The notes under the pieces were generated by a model, which ran no database searches, was not told the DNA's origin, and worked only from the letters and a program-made list of their open reading frames with translations. DNA of 64,000 nt, taken from positions 1-64,000 of the forward strand of contig CBFDBU010000015.1 of the NCBI GenBank assembly GCA_965603125.1. The letters are read 5' to 3'. Positions 17,015-26,158 of this stretch are shown piece by piece (position 1 is the first letter of the stretch; every line of letters starts with the position of its first letter). The position numbers were made by a program, and so were the translations under genes. This DNA comes from JAJRTA01 sp965603125. GTDB taxonomy: Bacteria; Zixibacteria; MSB-5A5; GN15; FEB-12.

Positions 17015-17935
17015 ATGAGCAAGGTTGTGGTGGTAAAGCGATCCGGGGCCGAGTCCGGGGGCGAGTTCACCAAAGACCACTATCGCGCGCTTCTTGAGGC
17101 GGCGCTGCCGATGCTGTCCGGCACTGACGATGTCTCCACGGCCGTGAAAAAGCAGTTCCCTGGGGGACGGGTGGGGATGAAAGTCAACTGCCTGACCCGA
17201 CGACACACATGCACGCCGGTTGCCCTGACGGAAGCGCTTTTGGATGTGCTGGAGGATGCCGGGTTTGACGGCAATGATCTCGTTGTCTGGGAGCGCACCA
17301 ACCGGGAGTTGCAACAGGCGGGCTATACCCTTAACGCCTCCAGCTTCGGCAGGCGCTGTCTGGGCACCGATTCCAGGTCCGTCGGATACAGTCACGTATT
17401 CTACAGCTTTGGTGACGTCGCCAGCCTGATCAGCAGGATTCTGCTTGAGATGGTCGATCACAATGTCAGCCTTCCGGTGCTGAAAGACCACTCTCTGGCC
17501 GGATTGTCCGGCGGCCTCAAGAATATGTTCGGCGCCATCAACAACCCCAACAAGTACCACGACAACAACTGCAATCCGTTCGTGGCCCACGTGTCGAACT
17601 TGCAGCCGATCAGGGAGAAACATCGCTTGACGATCATGGATGCCGTTAGAGTGCAGTACGACCAGGGTCCCGGTTATAGCACCGACTACATCGCCGACTA
17701 TCATGGACTTATCGTTTCCGGCGATCCGGTGGCAGCCGATCGCGTGGGGCTTGAAGTGCTCGAGCACTTTCGCCTGGCGCGGGGGCTTCCCTCGCTTGCA
17801 CAGGCCGGGCGGCCGGTGCTATACCTCGCTTCCGCCCAGGAGATCGGATTAGGCGTGGCCGATATGGACCGCATCGACCTTAGCGTGAGGATCGTGAACG
17901 AAGGTGGTCAGGTTCGGCCGGGGAGGCTGTTCTGA
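17015..17935 (+). CDS. DUF362 domain protein
   Basis: 306 residues, no signal peptide. DUF362 features are VGMKVNCLTRRHTCTPVALT near residue 55, KDHSLAGLSGGLKNMFGAI in the middle, and HRLTIMDAVRVQYDQGPG with VSGDPVAADRVGLEVL towards the end. The family is of uncertain biochemical role and often occurs with ferredoxin domains. The stop codon overlaps the start of the radical SAM gene (TGATG), so translation is coupled. No ribosome site precedes the ATG, consistent with a leaderless mRNA. A second DUF362 gene lies at 23828, but with a Tat signal. Confidence 0.85.
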   Translation: MSKVVVVKRSGAESGGEFTKDHYRALLEAALPMLSGTDDVSTAVKKQFPGGRVGMKVNCLTRRHTCTPVALTEALLDVLEDAGFDGNDLVVWERTNRELQQAGYTLNASSFGRRCLGTDSRSVGYSHVFYSFGDVASLISRILLEMVDHNVSLPVLKDHSLAGLSGGLKNMFGAINNPNKYHDNNCNPFVAHVSNLQPIREKHRLTIMDAVRVQYDQGPGYSTDYIADYHGLIVSGDPVAADRVGLEVLEHFRLARGLPSLAQAGRPVLYLASAQEIGLGVADMDRIDLSVRIVNEGGQVRPGRLF

Positions 17936-19074
17936 TGGATCGCCGGAGATTTCTGCGTTGTGTCGGTTGTGGAGCCGCCGTTACGGCCACCTGTCACACG
18001 GATCTGATACCTGAGCTGTTGGGCGGTGTCCAGAATGCGTGCGCTTTCGATCTGGCTAAGGAGTTGTCGAGTGTTGAGGCGCGGCATTACAGGAAGATCG
18101 AAGGGGGCGGGATTGAATGCGGTATCTGTCCCAGGCGCTGCCGCATTACCGACCTTGAGCGGGGCTATTGCGGGGTGCGGGAGAACCGGGGTGATATCTA
18201 CTACACTTTGGTGTATGGCCTGGCTTGTTCGGTCAATATCGATCCGATTGAGAAAAAGCCGTTGTTCCACTTTCATCCGGGCACGACGGCATTCTCCCTG
18301 GCCACGGCCGGCTGCAACGTGAACTGCAAGTTCTGTCAGAACTGGGAAATATCGCAGTCACGGCCGGAGCAGCTTGACAACATCGATCTGCCGCCCAAGG
18401 CGGTAGTTGACATCTGCCTTCAAAGGAATGTACCGACTATCGCCTATACGTATTCGGAGCCGGTTGTCTTCTACGAATACATGTACGATATCGCCGCCCT
18501 CGGTCGCGAGAACGGCGTCAAGTCGGTCATGATAACCGGCGGTTACATCGAGAAAAAACCACTGGCCGAACTGCTTAGGCAGCTTGACGCGGTCAAGGTA
18601 GATCTCAAGGCGATTCGGGAGGACTACTATCGCCGGATCGTAGACGGCAAGCTCCAACCGGTTCTGGATGCGCTGGTGCAAACAAAGAAGGCCGGAGTGT
18701 GGCTGGAGATCGTTTATCTCGTCGTGCCGACGCTCAACGACAGCGACGCTGAGTTCACGGAGCTTTCCCGCTGGGTGAAAGCCAATCTGGGCACAGACAC
18801 CCCTGTGCACTTCACGCGCTTTCATCCGCAGTATCTGCTGAGAAACCTGCCCATGACGCCGACTAAGACGCTGGAGCGGGCACATGCCATAGGCTGTGCC
18901 GAAGGCCTGGAGTATGTTTACCTTGGCAACGTCCCCGGCCACCCGGCCGAGTCCACCTATTGCCCAGGATGCGGGGAAATCCTGATACAGCGCCAAGGCT
19001 ACCGCATTCTTCAGAACAACCTTTCCGGGAACCGATGTCATGCGTGCGGCAGGGTCATACCCGGACTGTTCTAA
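17935..19074 (+). CDS. AmmeMemoRadiSam system radical SAM enzyme, with Tat-like N-terminus
   Basis: 379 residues. The N-terminus DRRRFLRCVGCGAAVTA has the RRxFL pattern of Tat signals with a modest hydrophobic stretch. Residues about 60-80 hold a Cys set (CGICPRRC, GYCGVRENR). The radical SAM CxxxCxxC is CNVNCKFC near residue 128, followed by AYTYSEPVVFYEYM, typical of the family. The C-terminus has a rubredoxin-like pair (CPGCGE, CHACGR). These features match the radical SAM partner of Memo and AMMECR1. The gene overlaps the DUF362 gene by one base and abuts the next gene (TAAATG). If truly Tat-exported, the iron-sulfur enzyme would act outside the cytoplasm. Confidence 0.92.
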   Translation: MDRRRFLRCVGCGAAVTATCHTDLIPELLGGVQNACAFDLAKELSSVEARHYRKIEGGGIECGICPRRCRITDLERGYCGVRENRGDIYYTLVYGLACSVNIDPIEKKPLFHFHPGTTAFSLATAGCNVNCKFCQNWEISQSRPEQLDNIDLPPKAVVDICLQRNVPTIAYTYSEPVVFYEYMYDIAALGRENGVKSVMITGGYIEKKPLAELLRQLDAVKVDLKAIREDYYRRIVDGKLQPVLDALVQTKKAGVWLEIVYLVVPTLNDSDAEFTELSRWVKANLGTDTPVHFTRFHPQYLLRNLPMTPTKTLERAHAIGCAEGLEYVYLGNVPGHPAESTYCPGCGEILIQRQGYRILQNNLSGNRCHACGRVIPGLF

Positions 19075-21222
19075 ATGAAAAGCAAAGCCTTCCTGCTTGG
19101 GTTCTTTTCTATCGGAGGTCAGGTCCTCCTGCTGCGGGAACTGATTTCTTCTTTCAACGGCGACGAACTGTTCATCGGCACCGCCCTTTTCGGATGGCTG
19201 CTGTCGGTGTCTGCGGGTTCGTGGATTGGGGGCCGTCCTGGTCGCGCCGTGCGCCCGATTGGCTTGTTTGGGCTGGGAGCGCTGATGCTGGTAGTCATGC
19301 TGCTTGCGGCCAGGTTCTCGCCCCTGGTGCTCTCGGGTGTTGTCGGTGAGGCGGTTGCCTTCGGTCCCGCGGCCCTGGTCTCGATTGTCGTCATGCTTCC
19401 TGCTGGGCTGGTATCCGGCTGGTTGTTCGCCGCTATCGCCAACGAGGGGTGGCGCTCGGCGGACGCCGTTGTGACCGTGTACCTGTGGGAGGGGATTGGC
19501 GCCTTCGCGGGCGGAGTCACCGTGGCATTACTGACAGGCGGTATCCTAAGCAGCCTGGCGGTGGCTGTCGGGCTGGCGATTGTGGCCGTCTCGTTCGCTT
19601 TCCTGTCCTGCCGTGAACACGGTCTCGGCGCAACCATGGCGATTACGGCCGTAACCGTGTTGCTGCTGATTGTAGTCGGCGCGACAAGCGAGGTTATGGA
19701 AAAGCACCTGGACGGGATCAAGTACTCCTCCTACGACGTCGAGAAGTCGTTTGATACCCCCTACGGGCATCAGGCGATCATGTCGCGGGACAGCCTCATA
19801 ATCCTTATGACGGACAACAAAGTTGAAGCCGTTTTCCCCGGTCCGGCAGAGGCCGAGAACCTGCTGATTCCGCCGCTGTTGTACCGTCCTGCGGCTCACG
19901 ATATCCTGTTGATCGGTCGCAGCGAATTCGGAGTGGCGCAACTGGCGCGCCGGTGGCCGCAGTTGAAACTGACGGCGGTCGATCCCCGGTGGGCGCTGTC
20001 GCGTGTTGTGGATAACGTCATCCGGTTTGAGGGGGGAGTAGTCAGGCGGGATGACGATCCCGTTTCCTATCTCGTGGGCCGCGCCGCCGCCGAGCGATTC
20101 GATGCCATCATTGTACGTCCGGGTGAGCCGGATAATTTCAAACTCAGTCGGCTTCTTTCGGTTGAGTTCTTCAAACTGCTGCGCTTGCGTCTGAAGGACA
20201 ATGGGATCGCCGTCATCGTGACAGACTACGACACGGACCGCTACCTGTCAGCTGAAGTAAGAGCAATACTGGCCACGATTCACAGGGGTCTGCGAGAGTC
20301 ATTTGAAGCTGTCTGGATGTGGCCGGGGGAGACTACACTGTTGTTTGCCTCGCCGGGTAAGTCGCCCGAGATTCCCGTGGATTCTCTGTTGGCCCGAGTA
20401 GCAGGCCTTGGTTATGAACCACGCTACCTGAGCGAATCATTTCTGGCCGATAGGCTGGGCGAACTGAAAATCGCGCGTCTTGAAATGGTCATGCGGGATC
20501 CGTCGCCGCTGGTCAATTCCCTGGAGAAGCCGGTGCTGCCGACCCTGCAGGCTGTCTACCGCTCCATGGACGGGTTCGACGGCAAGGTCCTCTCGGCGCT
20601 GTTTCAGCATCCCTTATGGCTGGCGGCTGCGCCGGTAATAGTGATCGGGTTGTGGCTGGTGCTTCTCACCGGGCGGACGAAGAGGCAGCGTTTTTCGCTG
20701 TTTCTTTTTCTCGTCGGGGGTCTGGTGTCGTTGTCACTGGAGTTGATCTCCTTCTATGTTCTTCAGGCTACGCGCGGGTCACTGTATTCGGAGATGGCGG
20801 CGCTGGTGGGCGTGTTCATGGCGGGGCTGGCGATAGGGGCATATTTCTCGCGAAAAGCCGGGTGCGATCATCTTGAGTACCCTGCCCTGGCCGTGCTGCT
20901 GGTGTCGACACTGACGTTCCTTTTCACTTTTCGGTCTGTCGAGCCTCAGGGTGCACTCTACTACCATCTCATGTTCTTGTTCGCGGTGGCTCTGGCTACC
21001 GGCTCGCTTTTTGTGGCCGCTGCGGAGCGCCTCTATGGCGACGTTCTTCTCGGCAACCGCGGCGCAGGCTACGCCGTGGAACTGGTTGGCTCATCGGTGG
21101 GGGCGCTGTTAACCATGACGGTGCTGCTGCCCGTTATCGGTCTGGTGTGGCTTCTGGTGTCGCTGTCGATCCTGTTGGGACTGGCGCTGCTCGGCTCCCT
21201 GCTTACCTCGAGAGGCGGGTGA
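19075..21222 (+). CDS. Multi-pass membrane protein with spermidine-synthase-like domain
   Basis: 715 residues. The first 215 and last 190 residues hold about six to seven hydrophobic segments each (for example LGFFSIGGQVLLLRELISSF and LFLVGGLVSLSLELISFYVL). Both begin with the LRELxxxF / LELISFY motif seen in the SpeE-associated membrane family. Between them, residues about 215-450 form a Rossmann methyltransferase-like region (YDVEKSFDTPYGHQAIM, DILLIGRSEFGVAQLARRWP, LTAVDPRW). Residues for aminopropyl transfer are not all clear, so the reaction is uncertain. The start codon follows the radical SAM stop with no gap, so it belongs to that operon. Confidence 0.8.
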   Translation: MKSKAFLLGFFSIGGQVLLLRELISSFNGDELFIGTALFGWLLSVSAGSWIGGRPGRAVRPIGLFGLGALMLVVMLLAARFSPLVLSGVVGEAVAFGPAALVSIVVMLPAGLVSGWLFAAIANEGWRSADAVVTVYLWEGIGAFAGGVTVALLTGGILSSLAVAVGLAIVAVSFAFLSCREHGLGATMAITAVTVLLLIVVGATSEVMEKHLDGIKYSSYDVEKSFDTPYGHQAIMSRDSLIILMTDNKVEAVFPGPAEAENLLIPPLLYRPAAHDILLIGRSEFGVAQLARRWPQLKLTAVDPRWALSRVVDNVIRFEGGVVRRDDDPVSYLVGRAAAERFDAIIVRPGEPDNFKLSRLLSVEFFKLLRLRLKDNGIAVIVTDYDTDRYLSAEVRAILATIHRGLRESFEAVWMWPGETTLLFASPGKSPEIPVDSLLARVAGLGYEPRYLSESFLADRLGELKIARLEMVMRDPSPLVNSLEKPVLPTLQAVYRSMDGFDGKVLSALFQHPLWLAAAPVIVIGLWLVLLTGRTKRQRFSLFLFLVGGLVSLSLELISFYVLQATRGSLYSEMAALVGVFMAGLAIGAYFSRKAGCDHLEYPALAVLLVSTLTFLFTFRSVEPQGALYYHLMFLFAVALATGSLFVAAAERLYGDVLLGNRGAGYAVELVGSSVGALLTMTVLLPVIGLVWLLVSLSILLGLALLGSLLTSRGG

Positions 21223-21241
21223 ATCGAACCGCTCGCCGTGC

Positions 21242-22138
21242 TCACATGAGACCGCCGAGCCACTGCTGCAGAAACGGCTTGTAATCGTCCCGGTAACCGA
21301 CCATGCCGACCAGTCGACCACCACGTATGCCGACTACGATCTCTCCGTAATAGCCGTCCTCGGTGAGAAAACCCGAATCGCCGTCGAACGGCAGACCATC
21401 CGGCGCCGGCTGCAACTTCTGCAATTTCCCGGCCAGATTTGACCATGCGAGCGCTTTCGAGTCCGCCTCGCTCGGGGATACGAACAAAGTAACGTGCGTT
21501 GTGTCCAGTATATGTTCCCGGCTGTAGACGCCGGTCAGAAATGTCTGGCCCAGGAACGACCTGGCCCAGTACTTGTCGGTATGTGCGATTCTGCCCGAAT
21601 CGGGAAAAAGCGAGAAGGCCTCGGGCGGCGTCTGGGCAGCGACAAACAGCTTGTTGAGAGCATAGGCCAGGTTGACCAGCGCCAGGCTGGTCTCGTCGGA
21701 ATCATCATAGGCGACCACTCTTACCAGGTAAGGCCCCCTGACGAACTGAATGCTGGACGGAGACAGGTAGCCCTCGGTGCCGAGCCTGATGACCTCGGCG
21801 TCCTCCGGTCGTAGCATGGAATAGAGGCCGTAGGCGTTCACACCGGAGTTGAACCGATAGACATCCGCTACTATCTCCACCGAGTCCTTCTTATAGTCCG
21901 CGGTCGCCACTTCCATGAAGCTGTAGTTATGATACAGCTCCGCACCACCGTTGATGTATTCCCAGAGGTTCTGGCCCTCAAAGGTCCTTACCTGTGAGGT
22001 CCGTTTCAGACTGATGGCGCTGAACTCCCCGGGCAGGAAGTCAGCGGCTGCCTCTCTCGTTGCCTGCTTGTCGCCGCCGCACGAGAGCAACAGCGCCGCC
22101 GCAATGACTACAACTACCTCTTTCTTCGCAGCAAACAT
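21242..22138 (-). CDS. DUF6599-type lipoprotein
   Basis: 298 residues with a lipoprotein signal (VVVVIAAALLLSCGGD, lipobox LLSC) and GGAG seven bases before the ATG. The segment FEGQNLWEYINGGAELYHNY and the following VATADY are typical of the DUF6599 family. The remainder is a mixed alpha/beta domain with a duplicated feel (RGPYLVRVVAYDD, RGGRLVGMVGYRDDY). It should sit on the outer face of the inner membrane or on the outer membrane. It is 16 bases below the polyferredoxin gene and ends the DUF362-polyferredoxin-lipoprotein operon. Function unknown. Confidence 0.8.
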   Translation of the reverse strand: MFAAKKEVVVVIAAALLLSCGGDKQATREAAADFLPGEFSAISLKRTSQVRTFEGQNLWEYINGGAELYHNYSFMEVATADYKKDSVEIVADVYRFNSGVNAYGLYSMLRPEDAEVIRLGTEGYLSPSSIQFVRGPYLVRVVAYDDSDETSLALVNLAYALNKLFVAAQTPPEAFSLFPDSGRIAHTDKYWARSFLGQTFLTGVYSREHILDTTHVTLFVSPSEADSKALAWSNLAGKLQKLQPAPDGLPFDGDSGFLTEDGYYGEIVVGIRGGRLVGMVGYRDDYKPFLQQWLGGLM

Positions 22139-22154
22139 GTTACCACTCCATGGT

Positions 22155-23828
22155 TCACGTAAGTTGTTTCAGGTTTCTCTCAAGCAAAAGTTGCCTGTCG
22201 GGGGCGCGTGATTCTCCGATGGCGGTCACGTATACAGCCGGTTTGTCCGTTACCGGGCAGGCGAACTCGCAGGCGCCGCAACCGGTGCAGAGTTCGGGGT
22301 CGATATATGGTCGCTTCACCCGGACTTCCACGCCGTTGCGGTCAAGTACAGTTTCGTCCTTCAGGTAGATAGCTTTGGGCGACGTCGGGCACCATTCCTC
22401 GCAGACAATGCACGGTTTGGCCATGGCCCAGGGGAGACAACGACCGCGATCCATGAAGGCGGTGCCGATACGGTTGGGCGGGTTTTGTTCGTCTCCCACT
22501 TTCTGCGTGGTCGTAAGTTCCAGTATGGCCCCCGTAGGACAGACCTCACCGCACAGGGTGCAGGTCGGCTCGCAATAGCCAATGGCCGGAATCAGAATGG
22601 GTGTCCAGATTCCTTCCAGCCCTGATTCGAGCAAAGTCGGGTGCAGGGCATTGTTGGGGCAAACCCGCATACACTGGCCGCAGCGGATGCACCGCGCCAG
22701 AAAGGCCTCTTCGGCAATTGATCCCGGCGGCCGGATCAGTCTCGGGTTAGAGTTAGCCTTGAAGGCATCACCGGAACGCAGCAAAGGGTAAAGAGCCAGA
22801 CCCGCGGCCAGCGAGGCGACGGTCTTTCGGCGGGTGACATTGATCTCCGGTGTTGAGGCCGGGTTTTTCACGGTCACTTCCTGCTGCGGGAAGAACTTGA
22901 ACTTGAGCGAACCCTGCGGACAGTCCGCCTGGCAGTTCAAGCAGAGGTGGCACTCCGCCTGACGCCACCGGGTGCCTATATCCGGGTTGTCGGCCCCCTG
23001 ACAGTGGAGAAGGCAGAGGTTGCAGTGGTCACACGAGCTTTCGTCCTTCTCTAGGCCGAAGATGGCGAATCGTGAAAATAGACCCAGCATGGCCCCGAGA
23101 GGGCAGATGCCACGGCACCAGAAGCGGGTGAAAACCCGGTTGAGAACCAGGATCGCCACAAAGAGCAGGCCGATAGTCAGTATCCCGTGGAAGTGTACCA
23201 GCCGGAAGTTCAACAGGAAGGGGGCGATCAGATCGTAGGCACGCTGGGCGCCTCCGCCGACGTAGGGGAGACCAAGCGATTTGGCCCACCCGACAAGCCC
23301 CAAAGCCGCACTGTGCATTGTCGGCAGCACCACCGTGCCAAGCGATCGCGCCAGCAGCGGTAACGGATCAAGCAGGCCGGTCTGGAGCGTTCCCGCCAGG
23401 GCGGCGGTAATCAGAAAGAAGAACAGGTAGAACTTGATCTTCTGATAGCTCTTGTAACGATTCGATTGAATCTTCCCTTTGCCGCGATATTTCCGCCGCT
23501 CCGATTTGACTTCCGATATCCAGTGATTCAAGGACCCCAGGGGGCAGATCCAGCCGCAAAAGAACCGGCCCAGAAAGATGGTGGGAATCAGAATCACCAG
23601 CGACCATAGAAGACCTTTGTGGAGAGTGCCGTTGGCCAGAAGCGTACCCAGCGCTACGAGCGGGTCAAACTGGAGCGCTATGGATACGGGGTAGGGCAGC
23701 GAGATGTCCGAGATGTTCACACCTTCGAAAGCGGCCTCGAAATTCGTTTTCAGGATCAACCAGAAGAAAACGCCAAAGAAGACCACCTGGCTGATCCGGC
23801 GAAGGTTCCTGACGGTGGCGATAGTCAT
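22155..23828 (-). CDS. NapH/NosR-type membrane polyferredoxin with extended periplasmic ferredoxin tail
   Basis: 557 residues from the ATG at 23828, whose bases overlap the DUF362 stop (TGATG); the longer open frame upstream is a shadow of that gene. Residues 1-270 have about five membrane segments with two NapH-like CxxxCP motifs (CGWICPLGSLNHW, CRGICPLGAMLG). [4Fe-4S] motifs follow (CDHCNLCLLHC, CHLCLNCQADCP). In the middle lies a Tat-like internal segment (TRRKTVASLAAGLALYPL). The C-terminal part adds CIRCGQCMRVCPNNAL, CTLCGEVCPTGA, CIVCEEWCP and CTGCGACEFACP. It looks like a fusion of a NapH-like quinol or electron conduit with a NapG-like exported ferredoxin, moving electrons across the membrane. 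Confidence 0.88.
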   Translation of the reverse strand: MTIATVRNLRRISQVVFFGVFFWLILKTNFEAAFEGVNISDISLPYPVSIALQFDPLVALGTLLANGTLHKGLLWSLVILIPTIFLGRFFCGWICPLGSLNHWISEVKSERRKYRGKGKIQSNRYKSYQKIKFYLFFFLITAALAGTLQTGLLDPLPLLARSLGTVVLPTMHSAALGLVGWAKSLGLPYVGGGAQRAYDLIAPFLLNFRLVHFHGILTIGLLFVAILVLNRVFTRFWCRGICPLGAMLGLFSRFAIFGLEKDESSCDHCNLCLLHCQGADNPDIGTRWRQAECHLCLNCQADCPQGSLKFKFFPQQEVTVKNPASTPEINVTRRKTVASLAAGLALYPLLRSGDAFKANSNPRLIRPPGSIAEEAFLARCIRCGQCMRVCPNNALHPTLLESGLEGIWTPILIPAIGYCEPTCTLCGEVCPTGAILELTTTQKVGDEQNPPNRIGTAFMDRGRCLPWAMAKPCIVCEEWCPTSPKAIYLKDETVLDRNGVEVRVKRPYIDPELCTGCGACEFACPVTDKPAVYVTAIGESRAPDRQLLLERNLKQLT

Positions 23829-24787
23829 CAGGCGATCTCTCTGTAACCGACTGCCTGGTAGTCCATACTCCCCAGTCCGGCCTTCTGGGCTAGGACTATA
23901 TGCTCTACCTGGCTGGGCGACAGTCCCAGGAACTCGCAGGCGCGGGAATCGGCAGCGACCTGGTCGGTGGAGCAAATGACCGTATGTTCGATGTTGACGT
24001 CGCCCAGTGAGCCGCCCTGCGGCCCACCGCGTATGAGCACGCGGGTAGCATCCACTACCGTCAGGGTGGGTCGGCAGAATGCCGCCAGATCGACAATGGA
24101 CTGGTCAATCTGCTGGTGAAGCTGATGGCGCGGCCCCCCCAGGATTCCATAGAGATTCTTCATGGCGATGGTACATGAACACAACGAGTGCTGCTTCACG
24201 ATCGGCATGTTGATCAGTCGATCGGTATTGACGAAAGGGCTGAGCACCGGCCACTCTGTCAGGAGCTTTCCGCCCAGGTGCATGGTCACGAAATCGTCCT
24301 CTGAGGGAATGATCACTCTGGCTCCGGCTTTCTCGGCAGCCTCGCCGATACCGGAACGCAGGAAGCACCTGCGGGGCTCGTTGCAACTCATGTCCGTGAC
24401 AACTACCTGTGCTGCGCCGGCGGCAATGCACAACCGCACCATTTCCCCCACCAGTACGGGTGATGTATTGGCAGCCTGAGCTGCCGTGCGATCCCAGCCG
24501 ATGTTGGGTTTGATCGTCACCCGTTCTCCCGGTTGAACGAACCGCTCGGTTCCGCCAACGGCGTCCAACGCCTTGTGCAGCGCGGCGATTGAGTCCTCAT
24601 CCCGAGACAGCGTGATCTGCGGTATCGAAGGTTTCGGAGCGACCTCGAAACTACGTGTCTTCCTCCCCGGCTGCACATATCTTGATGATTCCCGCCTGTC
24701 GAAGAACAACGCCGTACCGCCGGTAGCTATCGCCAGCGCCACGGCCGAAGAGGTCTTCTTTATGAACTCGCGTCGCTTCATGTTCAA
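23828..24787 (-). CDS. Tat-exported DUF362 protein
   Basis: 319 residues beginning MNMKRREFIKKTSSAVALAI, a clear Tat signal (RRxFIKK) with hydrophobic core. DUF362 motifs are ERVTIKPNIGWDRTAAQAAN, VVTDMSCNEPRRCFLRSG, PIVKQHSLCSCTIAMKN and DATRVLIRGGPQGG. The cysteine in SCNEPRRC and the pair in LCSC may bind metal, but the family role is unknown. It is the first gene of the minus-strand operon that ends in the DUF6599 lipoprotein, and it is coupled to the polyferredoxin by a one-base overlap. Together they suggest an exported redox protein fed by the membrane polyferredoxin. Confidence 0.88.
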   Translation of the reverse strand: MNMKRREFIKKTSSAVALAIATGGTALFFDRRESSRYVQPGRKTRSFEVAPKPSIPQITLSRDEDSIAALHKALDAVGGTERFVQPGERVTIKPNIGWDRTAAQAANTSPVLVGEMVRLCIAAGAAQVVVTDMSCNEPRRCFLRSGIGEAAEKAGARVIIPSEDDFVTMHLGGKLLTEWPVLSPFVNTDRLINMPIVKQHSLCSCTIAMKNLYGILGGPRHQLHQQIDQSIVDLAAFCRPTLTVVDATRVLIRGGPQGGSLGDVNIEHTVICSTDQVAADSRACEFLGLSPSQVEHIVLAQKAGLGSMDYQAVGYREIA

Positions 24788-24882
24788 TTCGCCGCCGAGG
24801 TTTGCTTCAGTGCCAATATACCCGGTCTCAACCGTAGCTGCAAGTAAGGCGTTCGTCCGATGCAGACTCCTTCGCGATAGCG

Positions 24883-26130
24883 CTACCTATCGTCGTTTTC
24901 GTTGTCCTTACCGTCGTCCCGGTGCAGCTTTACCGTAACGCGGCCGCTGTCTTCTTTCGTAACGAACGGCTTGAGCCGCTCGAGTTGCTCAGGCGGCAGC
25001 CGCCTCTTGCGGTAGATCTCCTTCATCAAGGCGCGGCCGTCAAGAGCGAAATAGTTGTTGAGTTCCAACTCACGGGCCAGGTGTGACAATTCGGCAAAAG
25101 CGCGCGCATCCTTTGTCCTGGTGACGAACTTCTCTTCCCGATACAGCTTGACGTTCACGTCGCCGTAAGTTCCCGTAAGGACAGTAAGGTCATGGTCTTG
25201 CGCCGCCTTCTTGACGTCTTGCTTGAGAGCATCGAGCTCGTTCTCCACCTGCTTCAACCGCCCGTAAGCAGCCACGTAGGTGTCGGCCAGTTCCCGCAGG
25301 CGGGCGGCCTCGGAGTCACCGGGCGCGGCTGCCTCCTCCGGCGCGGCGTCGAGCATCTTCCGATGCCGCCTGGCCGGACAGATGTCGCTGTAATCACAGT
25401 AGTCACACAGGCCGCCCTCTATGGTGGGGAAGCTGTCCAGACGCTCAGCGTCGAGTATCTTGCAGATGACCGCCCGCAGTTCTTCGACAAGGTGATCCAG
25501 TTCGTCAGGGCGCATCCGGTGGCGGACTACCTCGTTTTGCCGCAGGAAGAACTGGGTCAGTTCAATCTGTTCGAGTTGCGGGTAGTTGGCCTGAACGGCC
25601 AATTGATAAATCCCCATCTGGAAGAAGAACTGCGGCTCCTGGGGGCGGACGATTCGCTGCCCGGTTTTGTAATCGCAGATTTCAACAATGCCGTCGTCCC
25701 GCTTCCAGAGTTTGTCGATGTATCCGTGAATCCGAAACGGCGTGTCGGGAAGCTGAAAAGTAAGGTGCTGCTCCGTACCGAGCAGGGTACCCTGGTCGAA
25801 TGGCTGGTGCCGGTCGTAATGCCCGGCAAGTATCTGTTCACCGAGGCGGATGTAGTCGTCGACGGTGTAGTAATCCCTGGTGAGCTTGATGGCTCCCCTG
25901 TCCACTTTTTCCCATTCCGCCCGATACATGGCCAGGGCATCCTCGCGCGGCACGAGAACGCCGTCAGCCCCGTGAGTGTACAGCGTTCTCAGCACACGGT
26001 GCACGGCATTGCCGAGATATGCGTCGGGGCTGACCCGTTTGGGTACGGCCACCTTCTCGACATACTTGAACTTGTATTGCCGGGGACAGTTGCGGAAACT
26101 GGCGAGCTTGCTGTGGCTGTATACGCTCAT
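24883..26130 (-). CDS. PD-(D/E)XK nuclease, RecB/Cas4-like with iron-sulfur cysteines
   Basis: 415 residues. YSHSKLASFRNCPRQYKFKY is the N-terminal part of the RecB/AddB nuclease fold with the first cluster Cys. AYLGNAVHRVLRTLY gives the catalytic His; GYIDKLWKRDDGIVEICDYKTG gives the D and ExK residues. The last three Cys are in GLCDYCDYSDIC near residue 245. A coiled-coil-like C-terminal tail of about 150 residues (LKQVENELDALKQDVKKAAQ) follows and is unusual for this family. It probably acts as a DNA exonuclease or endonuclease in repair. No CRISPR array is present. The glycosyltransferase gene lies 28 bases downstream. Confidence 0.88.
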   Translation of the reverse strand: MSVYSHSKLASFRNCPRQYKFKYVEKVAVPKRVSPDAYLGNAVHRVLRTLYTHGADGVLVPREDALAMYRAEWEKVDRGAIKLTRDYYTVDDYIRLGEQILAGHYDRHQPFDQGTLLGTEQHLTFQLPDTPFRIHGYIDKLWKRDDGIVEICDYKTGQRIVRPQEPQFFFQMGIYQLAVQANYPQLEQIELTQFFLRQNEVVRHRMRPDELDHLVEELRAVICKILDAERLDSFPTIEGGLCDYCDYSDICPARRHRKMLDAAPEEAAAPGDSEAARLRELADTYVAAYGRLKQVENELDALKQDVKKAAQDHDLTVLTGTYGDVNVKLYREEKFVTRTKDARAFAELSHLARELELNNYFALDGRALMKEIYRKRRLPPEQLERLKPFVTKEDSGRVTVKLHRDDGKDNENDDR

Positions 26131-26158
26131 GTGGTGTTCAACGTTTCTGTGCGCTTCG

